Notes: generated from the sequence alone by a model not told the origin. DNA of 64,000 nt from Nitzschia sp. pyKryTriq1 (GCA_956465555.1 OY101116.1:2232001-2296000), one strand, 5' to 3'; positions 42,503-55,325 are shown, counted from the first letter of the stretch. Made by a program: numbers and translations.

Positions 42503-43654
42503 TTAAAACACTCCCGTCAACCAAGTTCTCCCCATCAAGAACAACACTCTTAGCTGATCGGGTTCTAAGAGACTGTCATCGAAGATGTTGTAGTCGGCCT
42601 TTTCAAGTTTCGAGAGGAAATGTAGAGCAGGAACCACCGGTAAAAAACATGGTCTGGCATGTCGGGGTACCGTACTCTGGCGTTCTCGGGCTTCAGAGAG
42701 ATGAGACGAAGCTATGAACACCATTTCCCGTACTGCTTCTTTTAAAAGTTGATGTTCCTGTTCTGTTAGCTCCGATTTTGGGTTCTCAGTGTTGAATTTA
42801 TGGTACGGAAACTGCGCTGGAATCAAGTCTTTGGGGATCGTACATTCGCCGCGGGCCAATCGAATCCTTGCACCTCGAAGTGCGGTTACAATACCCATTC
42901 CGATGCCGGCATGATAAGCCACTAGATCCGAAGCCTCTTCACGGACCTAAGGAGTGTTTCAATATTAGTACTGGTGATACATTGCCAAAATAGCGCACAT
43001 GCTTCCTCGTCGCCTTCCAAAACTTACATCGGTCGTCTCGAGCGAAAGATATAGTAAGCTTGAGAAGGTTCTCTCCGCGTAAGCAATTGCTTCATCAATT
43101 GTATCAAGCTGCTTTACGTCCAAATCTTCTTCGCGAGCTTCCAGAAGCCTCTCTATAAATCTTCGAGTCAAGTCGCTTTCATGGACGGCGTAGTCTAGAA
43201 CCCTGACAACAGGATTGTTCCAGCAAGAATTTGCCATGCTAGCCAGAAACCCTTGCGTCGATGGGGCGCCTACGTTGCTTGATGTATCATCACCATATAC
43301 TTGGCTTATGGCGTCACGCCACCATTGTACTCGAATCTTCAACGCCATGCTGGCCCCCGATTCTTCAAACTGCGCTCCACCGACTTGCCGGCTCACACTC
43401 CCGTCTTTAATTGAAGCCAATTCAACATTCAACGCTCGAACCGCAAAGTAAGAGCGCCGTGATCTGTGAGGCATCAAGAGCCCACATAGATAACTTTCCC
43501 TATCGCGATTTTGAACTAGATCCACACAGTACTCAAAATCTTCTTTCTTCAGTTTCTTGTGTCTCGTCAAATTATTGGATGACAGCCACCGTTGACCAAT
43601 GTCCAAGTGTGGCCCAACTCGGATCTGCTGAATCCCAACTCTTAACGAAGCCAT
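42503..43654 (-). CDS. NDUFAF6: NDUFAF6-like complex I assembly factor (squalene/phytoene synthase fold)
   Basis: Two exons (43654-43028, 42946-42503) give 356 residues; the 81-bp intron is phase 0 with GTAAGT and CTTAG ends. Start is the ATG at 43654; the frame extends to a TTG upstream. The N-terminal 40 residues are basic and Ser-rich without acidic residues, fitting a mitochondrial presequence. The family pattern is visible: YCVDLVQNRDRESYLCGLLMP, FAVRALNVELASI, KIRVQWWRDAI, YAERTFSSLLYLSLE, and after the splice HAGIGMGIVTALRG. The DxxxD prenyl-substrate motifs of true synthases are not evident, as in NDUFAF6. Predicted role: assembly of the complex I ND1 module. Confidence 0.87.
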
Positions 43655-43784
43655 ATCTGTGTCGAGCAGGGGCGATAACGTCGCGGGTATATTCAATACT
43701 GTTTTCCGACTGCTATGATGGCATCATTATTATTTGTCGTCGTCGTTTTGTTTTTCGTAGACTACGCAGCTAGGATGTAGAGTA

Positions 43785-43870
43785 CTATACCGTAGTTACT
43801 ACCGGTACCTGGTACCAGGTACTGTTACCCCAGCGGTACTGTACCCTGTACGGTACCGGTACGTACCATG
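43785..43870. repeat. GTAC palindrome cluster
   Basis: GTACCTGGTACCAGGTAC and GTACGGTACCGGTACGTAC, 130-215 bp upstream of the NDUFAF6-like start. Confidence 0.65.
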
Positions 43871-44964
43871 TGCTGTAGGAATGGCGTGTCTCTGTCTTGC
43901 GTGGTTGGGCCGAAATGCCGGACGGCGGACACGCGCGACGAAAGTGTTACGACCCGTTCGACTAAATTTGCCTGTGATCTTCCCGCGAAGAATTTCAAAT
44001 TGTACGAGTGTGTGGTGCAGGCGCCAACTAACCCACAACTCTCTCGGACACTGTAGACTGCTGACATAGTAGATGATAGAATGATTTGCTGGCCTATGTC
44101 CCTAGTCAATTTCTATTTGCATAGCAAAGCAAAGTTGTCCTCTTTCCGAAATACCCTTGGGTACATCAGGGTCAGAGACCAAGTTCGGGTGGCCACTGCG
44201 CAACTTGCCAACTACGAAATTCTCACCATCAGCCTAGGGGATCCTGACGCTTTTCACGATCATCATGCACTATTTGACAATCGATTAGCAACCCTAGTTT
44301 TGCTTTATTAATCTCTCTTCGGTATCGGCTCAAGTTTGTGTTCGTTTGACTTCTTGTCTGTCCTTTGTTCATTGGGAGTGTCCAGCACCACGCCATAGAC
44401 TCTCGTACGGCACTAGGTAGCTTCTCTGCTCCTCAAGGGACTCCTCCTTGGCTCCTCTAAAAGTCACACCACTATGACAATAGTCGGCACTACCATAGAT
44501 GAGGTTAACTACCTATCATGGCCTCGCCAAGGAGACCAGTTTAACTGTTTGGCTACTACTACTACTTGTTCTACCGTACTTGGAAACTTGTTGGTTTCTT
44601 TTCACCACACAGCAGCACCACGTTTTGTTGTACAGTGTTGTTTTCTTGCCAACCACACACCACACCCAAACCATCAAGTGTATTAGGACACTGTAGTTCA
44701 GCCATGTATTTGAAGGTCGACGTCTCCTATGTAGAGGATGTGTTTGTCTTTCACTTCCTTCTTGCGCAGCAGATACTGTAATATTATTTTTGATGCCAAA
44801 TTTTTTTGGCGCGGGCGCGGCGTCATTGGTTTCCGATCGTGTGAATCGAATTACAATGGACCAAATCGACCTTGACCTTTCAAGTCTTATCGTGTGATGA
44901 CGAACAGACCGTCTCGTAGATTATTGTGGGAGACTTTTCACGCACGTCATTTCCAACAGCACTA

Positions 44965-45065
44965 CCACTACTGTACCACACCTACAGTACCGCCGGTACA
45001 GACTGTACCGGTAGGCTTTGCTGGTTACTGGTACTGACTGTACTCGTATGAACACGTACGGTACA
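44965..45065. repeat. GTAC palindrome cluster
   Basis: TACAGTACCGCCGGTACAG, GTACCGGTAG and CTGGTACTGACTGTACTCGTA words, 550-650 bp upstream of the SET gene start. Confidence 0.6.
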
Positions 45066-45613
45066 TAACCCAGATGCCACAAAGCGTCGTTGATGTGCCC
45101 CAACGTGACGGCGCGCTCCAGTAGTCACCGTAGAAGTTTGTACTGGGGTCGCCATAGCCAGCAAATATTATATTGGCTGTTGGAGGCAGAAGAAGAGGGA
45201 GTGGCGCACGAGCGAGCGGGAAAGCGCGGGCGGGCGGGAAGAAGACCCATCGCCGCGCCGAGCACCGCGAATGATCTGATGAGCGCAAGTTTATTCATTC
45301 ATGCAAAACCGTAAAAATTCGTCCGCCAACTTTGCATGCATTGCCAAATTGCATTGGTTGTGATTCATTCATTCATTCATTCTGTCTGTCTGTGTGTGTG
45401 TCAAGCCCCATACAATCCTATCTTATCTTGATCTTGCGCTACCCCTGATTTTGACTGTCACAGCGAAACAAACTGAGATCGTTCCTTTCATGTTGAATCT
45501 CAGAGAAGCAGAACATTGGTTATCAACATCATTGTAGTAGCAATCCAGTCATACGACTTTGGAGCAGCTCCAGCTCGTTGCCTCAATCAACGACGAACGA
45601 CGACTGCATCAGA

Positions 45614-48600
45614 ATGACGACGATCGACCCGTCGGAAAAGCACTATGAGTTGGATCCGGAGGTGACTCGAGTGCTGAAACGTGGTGACTTGACTCGCATC
45701 AACTCAAAGTAAGTACAGTGGTACCAGTACATACATACGAATACGAATACGAATACGAATACGAATCAAAGTAAAATCTCACCAGCAAAAACCATCATCA
45801 CTTTCTTTCTTTCGCACGCACGCACGCAATCTAAACAACTGCAGTACGCCAGGCAAGCTCATGGATCACAACGGGGACTTGGCTCGCGTTGTCAAAGCCA
45901 CGGAAGTGGGCCCGACCTTGGAAAACTCGCACCCGTTTGTGTACGATCTCGAATTGGTGCTCGGGGGCAAGCTGCATGACGTGTTTAGAGCCTCATTACT
46001 CTATACCACTGCATCACAAGAGGGTATGATCGGCGACTCTCGTATACGTCGTAAGAGAAAGCCAAACTCGCTGTTCGAAACGGAGGCCGCCGAGGCAGAG
46101 GAGGCAAAGAAAGCAAAGGGTAAGGGAGGCAAGAAAAAGAAAGCTGCTGCACCAACAACGACAACTACAACAACAAATGCTAAAAAGGGGAAGGCAGGGG
46201 CAGCAGCTGCCAAAACAAATGCGCCTAAAAAGCGGCCCGCGGAGGAGAAAGGAAAGGGAAGCTCGAAAAAAGCCAAGCCAAGTGCGCCGGAAAACAATGC
46301 CGTGTCGTCCAACACACCAGCAGCTGGTCAGGCCTTGGACTTATTTGAACGGCATCGGAAAGAATTTGAGCGGTCGCTAGGACGACTTGAAAAGGCCGAT
46401 GCTTATAATTTCTTCGGAACTGTGGTACCTCCTGAATTCGAAGAAAGCTACACAAAGCCCAACAAATCGCAAGAAAGCTCCGACTCGCCACAACAACCCA
46501 GCAATTCTTCAGAACAGCACAACGGTCTAGCAACCAGCTCGCAGTCGCCATTTATGGGAGGAGTGGGAAATGATAAAAAGTCAAAGAAGAAGAAAAAGGA
46601 TGACGACGAAGAGAGCAGCGACGAGAATTCAGTATATTTTCCTTCGACTCCTGCGTTCAATCTTGTAGTCGTCCGACGACGAATGGAACTTGGGCGCTAC
46701 ATATTGGACAGAGTCCGTATAGAAAACGAGGAGCGGATAGATCTCTTAACACCTTACTGGAAGTCCATTGGAAGGAAAAATATCAATCGTCGACCGAAAA
46801 AGTCGCTAATACCCGTCTTGCACCCCAAAGGTATCGACTGGGATTTGTTTCGAAAAGATGTTCACGAAATGTGTGATGCGGCCGTCGAACGAAATAAAGA
46901 TTTAGACGATGTCGGGCCGGGAACGTTGGGTCATGCAGCTGGAAAAATCAAGGATCTCATGGAACACCTCTATGAGAAAAACGGCCGTCGGCACAATTTT
47001 GAAATGACCGCAGCAAACGACCGTCACCGATTTTCTCTCGCTATGGATCAGAAAGCAAATACGGAAGCTGCTATGCAAGGCAAATGGAAACGAGACGGTG
47101 AGTATGAAGTATGATTTTTATCGATCGCCTGAATTTGGAAGCTTTCTTATCTCATCCTTGCGCCCATTTGCAGCATTTCCGGAACGAAAATATGAAAGAC
47201 TACGGGGGGATGTGGTGTGTGCCGGGTTGTCAGCGCTTGACGAGAAAATTGCAGCATACGAACTCAAAACGACACTTGAGGATAGATTCATAGGGGTTGC
47301 GTACAAATATGATGATACTGGGCAGAGCGAGGGTTGGATGAAGTCCGTATTGGATGTAACTGGAGAGCAGAACCAGCGACAAGAGGCTGCGCGAGCACTA
47401 GCATCAGACGAAGGCGCTATTAAGGCACAGGTGAACGCCTGCATGCAATCACTCTTGATCGGAGTTTTGGACAAAGTCATGACTGATTCTGGAGTGCTGC
47501 AACAAAATGAGTTAAGATGTGCAAACTGGGAAAACGACACTGATATTGTTCCTGACATGGAGGTTTCTTCCAACAGCGAAGATCGTACTATTGGGCCAGA
47601 ATTTGTTGTGCAAGAAGTGTGGGGCATCGACTGTTACACTCGAAGAAATATCACGATCTGCTTGGAGACGGAATTCGATTCTGATACAGTTCAAACCTTC
47701 AGGGAAAAATGGCTTCTCCCGGCTATCAACGCTTGCCCCGCTGATCTCGCTCATGATATCTCCAATTCCTGTCTGCTATTGGAGGGTCTTCCATTTGATG
47801 TGTCCACCTCACTGCACAACGACAAAGGCACTGCATACGAGCAGTGGAAAAATACGGTTCTAGGAAAGGCACTTCTGAAGAAAATCTCTACTTACGGACC
47901 CCCTTGGCTGACAGCTGCCGCTCAATTGCTGCGTCGGGCAAAAAACAATCTAGGGCCCGATTTCTTCCGTATCCACCCCAAGGGCCATGGTTCAATCGTG
48001 CTCTCTGATAAGCTTCAACCCAACAGATTGGTTACTTTTTATCGGGGTGAAGTATATCCATCATGGCGATGGGGAGAGAAAACGGATGCGATAGCAAAGA
48101 TCCAAGAGCAGAAAGGCCTCAAGCCCGTTTTGCCAGACTTTTTCAACATGGCGCTCGAAAGGCCTCAGCACGATCCAAGAGGATACGGCCTTCTTTTTGT
48201 CGATGCGACTAGGAAGTCCAACTATGGCTCAATGCTTTCCCACAGCTGTCAGCCCTCATGTGAAGTCCACGTCGTGGCAGTCAACGGCGAACTTCGTCTA
48301 GCAATTACCACGATTCGTGAAATGACAATCGGTGATGAATTGACTTTTGACTACAACGCAGTGACCGAGTCGCTTTTTGAATACCAGTCAGCTGTCTGTC
48401 TTTGCGGGCACGGGCGGTGTAGCGGATCCTTTTTACATTTCGCTGCGGCAGACTGCTACCAACAAGTCCTGAACCGCAACTCACCTGTTGCATCACGTCT
48501 TGCCAATCTGATCAAAGGGTGCACCAAAAAGGTCATGTCCGACGAGGACGACCGTATTTTGAAACGTCATGGGTTCCAAACCGCTGCCTTTGGAGCTGTT

Positions 48601-51600
48601 AGCGTCAATCGACGAAATGCCAGTGCTTTGGACAAACTCGATACAACCCTTGATTCAATGGACATCGTCCCTGTCTGGCTTCGTACTTACGTAGCCGATA
48701 CACTGCGTTACATTGAGTACGAGCGACGAGCGCTACCCATTGCCCTCATCTGCAACGATCTTTATGACGAGACGGGCAATGTTCCGGCGGAGTCTGAGTC
48801 AAACGACGAAGAATCCTCTCCCGGAGAAGTGGAGAGCAGTGGAGATAGTGATGGTGAAGAGTCTTCTGAAGAAGAGGTCGAAAAGCCTGTCAAAAGATCG
48901 CGGCCAGAGCCAACCTTCTTCTTTTATGCTCGAACTCAAAGGGAATATTTTACGTCTCTGCTGGCTGATGATGACGATAAGACGACAGTCACCGGTGCTG
49001 AACTCAAGCGAGAAATACAGAAGTTGGCGTCTGCTCATTGGAAATCTCTAGATGCCGATGACAAAGAGACCTGGAAGGCGAAGGCCTTAGAGGACTGGAA
49101 AAAGACTGGAGGCGGAATAGCAAGCCTCGAAGAAGACAAAAAACCGAAGGCAAAGAACAAGAACAAAGAGAAAAAGCCAAGGAAGAACAAATTGGATTCC
49201 AAAAATAAGGTGGGAAAGGATGCTAAATCGAACAAGAAGCCCAATATTTCTTTTCAAGAAGCAGATGCAGAGGGTGTCAGTGCGATGGAACAGAGGATTC
49301 AGCAGCTAACACAGACGCTAAGTCGTGTTGGTCGTGTTCTCGATCGGCATAGAGAGGCTACTCTCCGATCGAGGAATGGCTCTGATCGAACGATATCAGA
49401 TGAATCGCTCCGGGAGGTCACTCATTCACCCCTTGAAATTATGCCCGATGAGCACGTTGTTGCTTGGATGTGGAACCATAGTGAGGGGATTGTCAGAACG
49501 CTTGTCAGGTGCACTGAAAATGATATTTGTGTGAGTCCGGAACTTCGGAAGTCAATTCTGGATACTGTTTCAAAGCATGCTATCCTTGAGCAATTCGGCA
49601 CCCCATGGGCAAACCAAGCGGAAGATGGCTTCCCAATGAGCCCATCGGAGGGTAGGGAGCGATTAAACGAGGCATTGCTCGAGCTGAGGAAAGATTTACT
49701 GGACGGGATTCAGCAGATGGCATCGGTAATCAAAAAACACAAATCAAAATCCAGATTGGTGGCTCGCAAGAAAGAAAGGAATGACGAGTTGGCGCGCCAG
49801 AGCCCCGAGAAAATTCCCATTCGCTCCACGGTCAAAAGTATCCTACAAGAACTTGTGGCTACAGTCGAAGCGCGGCTTGCGAGAGCCACGTCAATTGAAA
49901 ATGGTGACTCGGTGCTAGCTACATTGGCTTCCTTAGGTCAAGAACAAGTGGTGGATGACAAAGCCGATGTCACTGATGACGCAGATTCTGATTTGGATCC
50001 TTGGCTACGTAATTTCAACAAACGATTCAAGATTGAGAAGGCAGCAGATTTGCTGCTTTTGTACGCAAAAACTGGGTATTTCTTCTCTATCAAAGGATAT
50101 CGACCATTGAAATCGTCTCCGATCGAAGTGTACGCTCGCGATTTGGGTAATGCGGTACCAGCTTCTACTGTCGATCATGAATTACTGCCAGAGCCGGAAT
50201 CTTTTGCGAGTTCGCCAGCACAAAGCCCAAACCTGGACACTGCAAACGAAAAGGCAGAAAGCATGTCCGTGGAAGAAAGTGGGGCGACCTTCACGTCCAC
50301 TAAGAAGTCTAAGGAGTTGTGCGACCCTGAAGACATCGTTTCGAATGTCGTCGTCGAATACCAAGGAGATTACGTGTTATCCCAGCTTTTGCAGTGGTAT
50401 AATGCCGGTATTGGTCAGAAGCCCGGCCTGCCTGATTCCCTCGGGTGCATCATGCTGCCGTCAATGAATGGCTGCTGGAAGCTAGATGGCACTACCGTCA
50501 GCAATTCGTTCACTGATAGGGCAACAAAATATCAATCCACGACTCGGCGACGACTTATCGAATGGTTAAAGGATCCGTTGATGCGGGGGAATCCATGGCC
50601 CGATGACGTACGCAAGGCGTTCGTAGACAAGGAAGAGGGCAGTTCAGTAGCGGACGCTGCAAGTAAATGGTTGCCGCTTGGGTCCCCAATCTTGGATTTC
50701 CTTGTCACAGGCGACGACCATAACATGAATTCCGTGATGACTATTCTATCGAGCTTTCATTCAAGCTCAGCAAGAAGTGGCAGTGCTGTCGGTGACGGGC
50801 TGATGTCGACTGTAGATGAAGGCAGACCGGCCGAGGCAGTGTCGAACTGGGTTCAATGTGAAAATCCAGCTTGCCAAAAGTGGAGGAAAGTCCCGTGGAA
50901 CGTTGATATCGACATGCTACCAGAACAATTTTACTGCAAAGACAACCTATGGAACCCTAAGTCAGCATCATGTGATGCTCCGGAAGACGAATGGGACCAA
51001 ACAACTGATGCCCAAGTCGGAGTTGATGGCAGTCAGACTATTCATCATGAGTCTTCTTTGGATACTTCAAAAATCAGATCTGCAGAATCCGCAGTTTCTT
51101 TCAAATTGTGCGATTTTCAGCTGGGAGGTAAGACACGGCGGGTTGCGGGCAGTCGATCGCTCCAATTCACGACTCACCTTTCTTTCTTTTTAGCTCGATT
51201 CGACATTCGTCGCGCTGGGAAAAAGAGCTGGGCTATCGGTAAAGTTGTCAATTTGGATCTTGCTGGGGACCCGAAACGCATCAAAGTACACTATCCGAAA
51301 ATGCAGATCAAATACGATGAATGGATCGAAATCGATTCTCCTCGCATTGCGCCATTGCATTCTCACGTGCCGCATCGCCCAAAGAAGGAGAATTCTGATA
51401 GTGGCAACCAGACAAAAGGGACGAAGAAAAGCAAGTCGAAGGACAATAAACGCGTTAAAGCGAAGAAAACAGCCAAGAAGCAGAAGCAGGATTCCAGTGC
51501 GATTAGTCGGCCCAATGAGATATCTGATGATCCTAGCTTTGAACGGACCGAGAAAACACACGTCATTCACACGGATGACTCGTCAATGGCAGATGTTTTT

Positions 51601-53760
51601 CTACAGGACTCGGATGACGATGATGACGAAACCCCGTCATCGAAAAAAGTTTCCAAGCCAATCTTACCCAAGCGAACCAGTTTACAGGACTCCGAGGAGG
51701 AAGACTCGTTCGGTTCTGCTGCAAGCGAGAGCGGAGGAGATGCATTGGAAGATTCTGAGGACGACGGTGAAGATCTGCAGCCACCAAAAGGTCCAATGGT
51801 CGCGGTCACCGATGAAAGTTCGCCCGACGAGGCGAAGAAGAGTTCTGAAAAATCTAACGAAGCATCTTCTGTCTGGACCATTCCAAAGAAGAAGAGTTCA
51901 CCTGTAAAGCGAAGCCTTCTCCCAACAGCACCACAAGCACCGGATGACAACCTTTTGTTGGCTCCTGGTGGAGACAAGTCGAACTCTGTAACTCGAATTC
52001 CTCGGAAGAAACTCGCCGCCCCGGTCTCACAACCACAATCCCTCTTGTTGACAGAACCAAGGCTCGGTAGTGTGCCTGCTAAAGACACTGCCACCAAGAA
52101 CAGTGGATCATTTTCAGCTCCTCTTGCGCTCGAAAGCGTAAAGCAGAGTGCAAAGGACGAGGCCTCTTCGCCGGATGCCAGGAGTCAGGGTCCCAGTCGT
52201 GGTAATTACCCTCGGGATGAATCATCACTTCGCAACGACCGCCTTCCCTATGTGCATAACGACAGCGGAATGCAGAGTGCAAGGCATGAGGCCTCTTCGC
52301 CGGATGCCAAGAGTCAGGGTCCCAGTCGTGGAGGTTACCCTCGTGACGAATCACTTCGCAATGATCGTCCTCCCTATGTGCACAACGAGAGCGGAAAGCA
52401 CAGCGCAAGGTATGAGGCCCCCAGTCGTGGTAGTTACCCTCGTGACGAAGAATCACTTCGCAGCGATCGTCCTTCCCTTGTGCACAACGACAGCGGAAAG
52501 CAGAGCGCAAGGTATGAGGGCTCCTCGCCGGATGCAAGGAGTCAGGGTCCCAGTCGTGGTAATTACCCTCGGGACGAATCACTTCGCAACGATCGCCCTC
52601 CCTATGTGCACAACGACGGCGGAAAGCAGAGCGCAAGGTATGAGGCCTCTTCGCCGGATGCCAAGAGTCAGGGTCCCGGTCGCAGTGAATACGCTCGAAA
52701 CGAACGTCCTCGCTATAATGAAAACACGGGATATCGCGAGGGCAATTCACATACCAGTAGAGACCACGCAGGGAAGCCTGCTGGGGCCTTCCATAGTTCT
52801 CATGAAAAGGTGGCATCTCAAGACGACCCCGAACGCAGTAGATTTTGGCCGAATCGCCCTTCTCACAGTGATGCTGATCAATACTCTCCGAATCACCGCG
52901 ATTTTCATGGTCGTCAGGATGGTGGTCGGTCAGAAAGGGAGAGGGTGGTACCGCACAATGCCGGCTACGAGGAATCGTCATCACCAGTTCGGGAACGAAG
53001 ACATCACGGGGATGCCCCAAATGGTTACCGCAGTCGCGATCGAGATTTTTACGACGGCGGATCCAGTCGACGTCACGATCAGTACTCGCCAAACAGGAAT
53101 GGTCGGTATGAAAGCTTTGCCCCTGAAGGAGATTATCAAAACAGAGCGGGCAACCAAGAATGGGCAGGGCATCGTTCTGACAGACCAGCCGGCAACTACA
53201 ACGAAGACCGTTACAGCCACAATCATTCGGGCAATGCTGGCGACTACACTGACAGACGGTACGATCGTCAGAATGAGGCCTATTATACAGCGCAGTTCGG
53301 TGACGATGAGAGAGCAGGGCGACAATGGCGCCGCGACCGTGGTGATGAAGCTTCGTCGCGGCGTCATGAGCAAACACCCGACGATAGAGGGTATAATGAC
53401 AGGCACGGGGGTCGATATGAAGAAGCTGGGGAATACGATGACTACCAGTATCAGCGTCGTTACGATCGCAACGACGGGTACAAATATGATCGCTACGACG
53501 AGTCACCTCGAAGAAAGCATGGATCACGGCGATCTGCAGATCGAGAGCGGTCGCGAGATCGCCACAGGCGCTCTGGCGATGAACGTTCGTCGGAACGCAG
53601 GCGTCGACGCTCCGAAGGAAGAAGTAGCCAGCGCGAGGAAGGAAGTCCAGGACAAGTGTTCGGAACGGATCTGCCAGCTCGCATGGGAGGGGTGGAGGAT
53701 ACCTTTACCAAGGGGAATTCATCTCGCTCTCTAAATTTCCTCGAGGAAAGTCGGAAATAG
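45614..53760 (+). CDS. ATXR3/SDG2-like SET-domain histone methyltransferase with HMG-like and CW domains
   Basis: Four exons: 45614-45708, 45845-47097, 47174-51127, 51194-53760; 2,622 residues, all junctions in frame (introns 136, 76 and 66 bp). SET domain at about 713-875: YGSMLSHSCQPSCEV, GDELTFDYNAVTES and post-SET CLCGHGRC; the TFDYNxVTES and CLCG pattern is that of plant ATXR3, which trimethylates H3K4. The usual PNC of the SET core is PSC here. HMG-box-like segment at about 1025-1090; CW zinc finger at about 1671-1725 (WVQCENPACQKWRKVP, a reader of methylated H3K4); Tudor/MBT-like segment at 1767-1825 (KVHYPKMQIKYDEWIEI). Lys/Ala-rich N-terminus; five tandem repeats at about 2083-2266, then an Arg/Asp/Tyr/Ser-rich tail. 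Predicted nuclear chromatin regulator. Confidence 0.9.
45725..45770. repeat. (ATACGA)n microsatellite in intron 1 of the SET gene
   Basis: Five to six near-perfect units of ATACGA within the first intron, between the GTAAGT donor and the polypyrimidine tract. Confidence 0.8.
52141..52690 (+). repeat. Coding tandem repeat in the SET protein
   Basis: Five copies of a roughly 100-130-bp unit starting near 52141, 52270, 52396, 52498 and 52624. The consensus protein unit reads KQSARYEASSPDAxSQGPSR then (G)NYPRDESLRNDRPPYVHNDSG; the third copy lacks the SSPDA block. Copy differences are mostly synonymous or conservative, indicating recent expansion or homogenisation in frame. Confidence 0.85.
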
Positions 53761-53873
53761 GCTATTGTCAAAACCTATCATACTGGAACTCCCAGCAAAT
53801 TACCGACAGCTAATGTTCATATCTAGAGCTATTGTTGGAAAAAGACTATCACGATGGTGTATCTCTTGCTATC

Positions 53874-55325
53874 CTAATTAATTGGATTTCTTTGTGATTT
53901 AGAGCGATTCGGTCGGGCTTTACGAGCAACAAATTTCACCAGACGAGAGAGGAAGAGGACAGGTGTTACTAGCGTCAAACGCAACGTCCAATATAGAGAA
54001 AATCTCACAATGTCTTGACACAGTACCGCCATCGATTTAATTGCTGCCACGAGGTATCCACTGTGCTGTGCCCTCAACTTGAAACCATACAACATAGCTT
54101 GAGATCTGGACAAGCCACGTTTTCGAAGAATTCGCATTGCAGAGTCCCTACGGCGCCTGTACAAACGAAACGAGGGAGGGGTATTACGTGAGTAAGGAGA
54201 GCATCAATCCTACAGCTTGTCGCAAAAAGTCAGAGCGGATGCCTACCTTTTCTCACTGAAGAATACCTTGGCAAGAGGGAGAAGGATTTTGAGCAACAGG
54301 GGTCTCTTCTTGTCCATCTCCCGTTTACTCAAAGTAGAAGGTGCAGCAAGTTCGAGGGACGACTCCTTCTCCTTCGAGTACGCCCCAATCTCCTTGATCT
54401 GTAGCTCGAAATATCCAGGGCGAAAGTTGGGAACTTCAGTCACGTTTTTGGCAATTTTGAATTTGCTGAGAGAAACCCCGATTTGGAAAAGGCCATTCGA
54501 TACGTCCAGGGGTGGAGCCCCTTCCACGACTCTTGGTCCTCGCACCTGAACAAAAGACGAAAATGGGACTTCCACTCGAGTCCAATTTCCTTCAACGGGT
54601 TTTGGGAGCTCAAACATGGCCTGATAGAGCTGTTCCCCACGAGATTGTTCGGATCGTGTTGTCACCTTCCAGACTCTTCGCTCGGGTTCCTCGTCGCTGG
54701 TGAATCGACACAACAAATAGATCCCTTCGGCCTCACTACCAATCTGAATAGGCTCTTGAAAGGGGAGTGTCCTAGTCCCACAAAATCCTCTGAAAACAAG
54801 TACCGATGATAATGAACGAATGAATGAATGAACAAATCAGCCGTTGGTTTCTCACGTGCTCATGGCCACTTTTTGCCTGCTCCGATATTATGCATTGTAG
54901 CCTACGTACCCTCCATCGAGGCGACAAATCCCGCTCCACCTCGCAAAATCTTCATCTGTAGATTGTTTCATTGATGATAAACTGATACCTCCCATAATAG
55001 CGTCATCTATCCGTTCGAACTTTTCCACTGCCTTTTGATCCGGTGCAGCAAAATCAAAGATCGGGCTGTAGGTGGTCGTCGTCATCATCGAGGCCGAGTT
55101 CTCATTTTCCTTGTCTTTATTATTTGTTGTCGACGACGACAAACAAAGGCGATGACTCCTGCTGCTCCTCGATCCAACACCACACGTATGATGTTCCTTG
55201 AAAGTATTCATAGAAACATGATGGGAACTCGTCAAAGTAAAGGACTGGGAAGATAACGGGTAGATTGATAACAACATCCACACAATGGACGAACACACGG
55301 GAAGGCTCGGAATCGACATTTTCAT
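53874..55325 (-). CDS. CIA30-domain protein with plastid- or ER-type signal peptide
   Basis: Three exons (55325-54910, 54789-54247, 54156-53874) encode 413 residues; introns of 120 and 90 bp, all in frame (GTACGT/TTCAG and GTAGGC/GTACAG). The CIA30 (NDUFAF1) domain spans about residues 80-290: FERIDDAIMGGISLSSM, CRLDGGGFCGTRTLPF, YLLCRF, RVEVPFSSFVQVRG, IKEIGAY. The N-terminus is a hydrophobic signal peptide (SSIVWMLLSIYPLSSQSFTL), not a basic mitochondrial presequence, and the S-F junction suggests a plastid. A C-terminal hydrophobic segment (FSLYWTLRLTLVTPVLFLSRLV) follows a basic stretch. Plastid CIA30 proteins exist in plants (HCF173/HCF244-related, CRR23-like contexts), so a thylakoid assembly role is plausible but inferred. 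Confidence 0.85.

Larger units (their letters stand above)
43655..45613. other. Long divergent intergenic region
   Basis: About 2 kb with no supported gene. GTAC palindromes occur at 43785-43870 and 44965-45065, each upstream of one neighbour; (ATTC)n at 45364-45381 is followed by CTGTCTGTCTGTGTGTGTG. A 76-codon frame at 44081-44311 has no features. Confidence 0.45.

Noticed and set aside
44081-44311. 76-codon frame in the long spacer before the SET gene
   Set aside because: No domain, no splice sites joining it to a neighbour and no codon bias evident.
51245-51907. 220-codon plus-strand frame within the SET gene
   Set aside because: An Arg/Lys-rich frame shift shadow of the SET protein's fourth exon; the SET frame has the Tudor-like motif.
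52079-53527. 482-codon open frame on the minus strand opposite the SET protein tail
   Set aside because: It mirrors the repetitive, Arg/Asp-rich coding region of the SET gene; its translation is His/Arg/Cys-rich and follows the same tandem repeats, so it is an antisense shadow.
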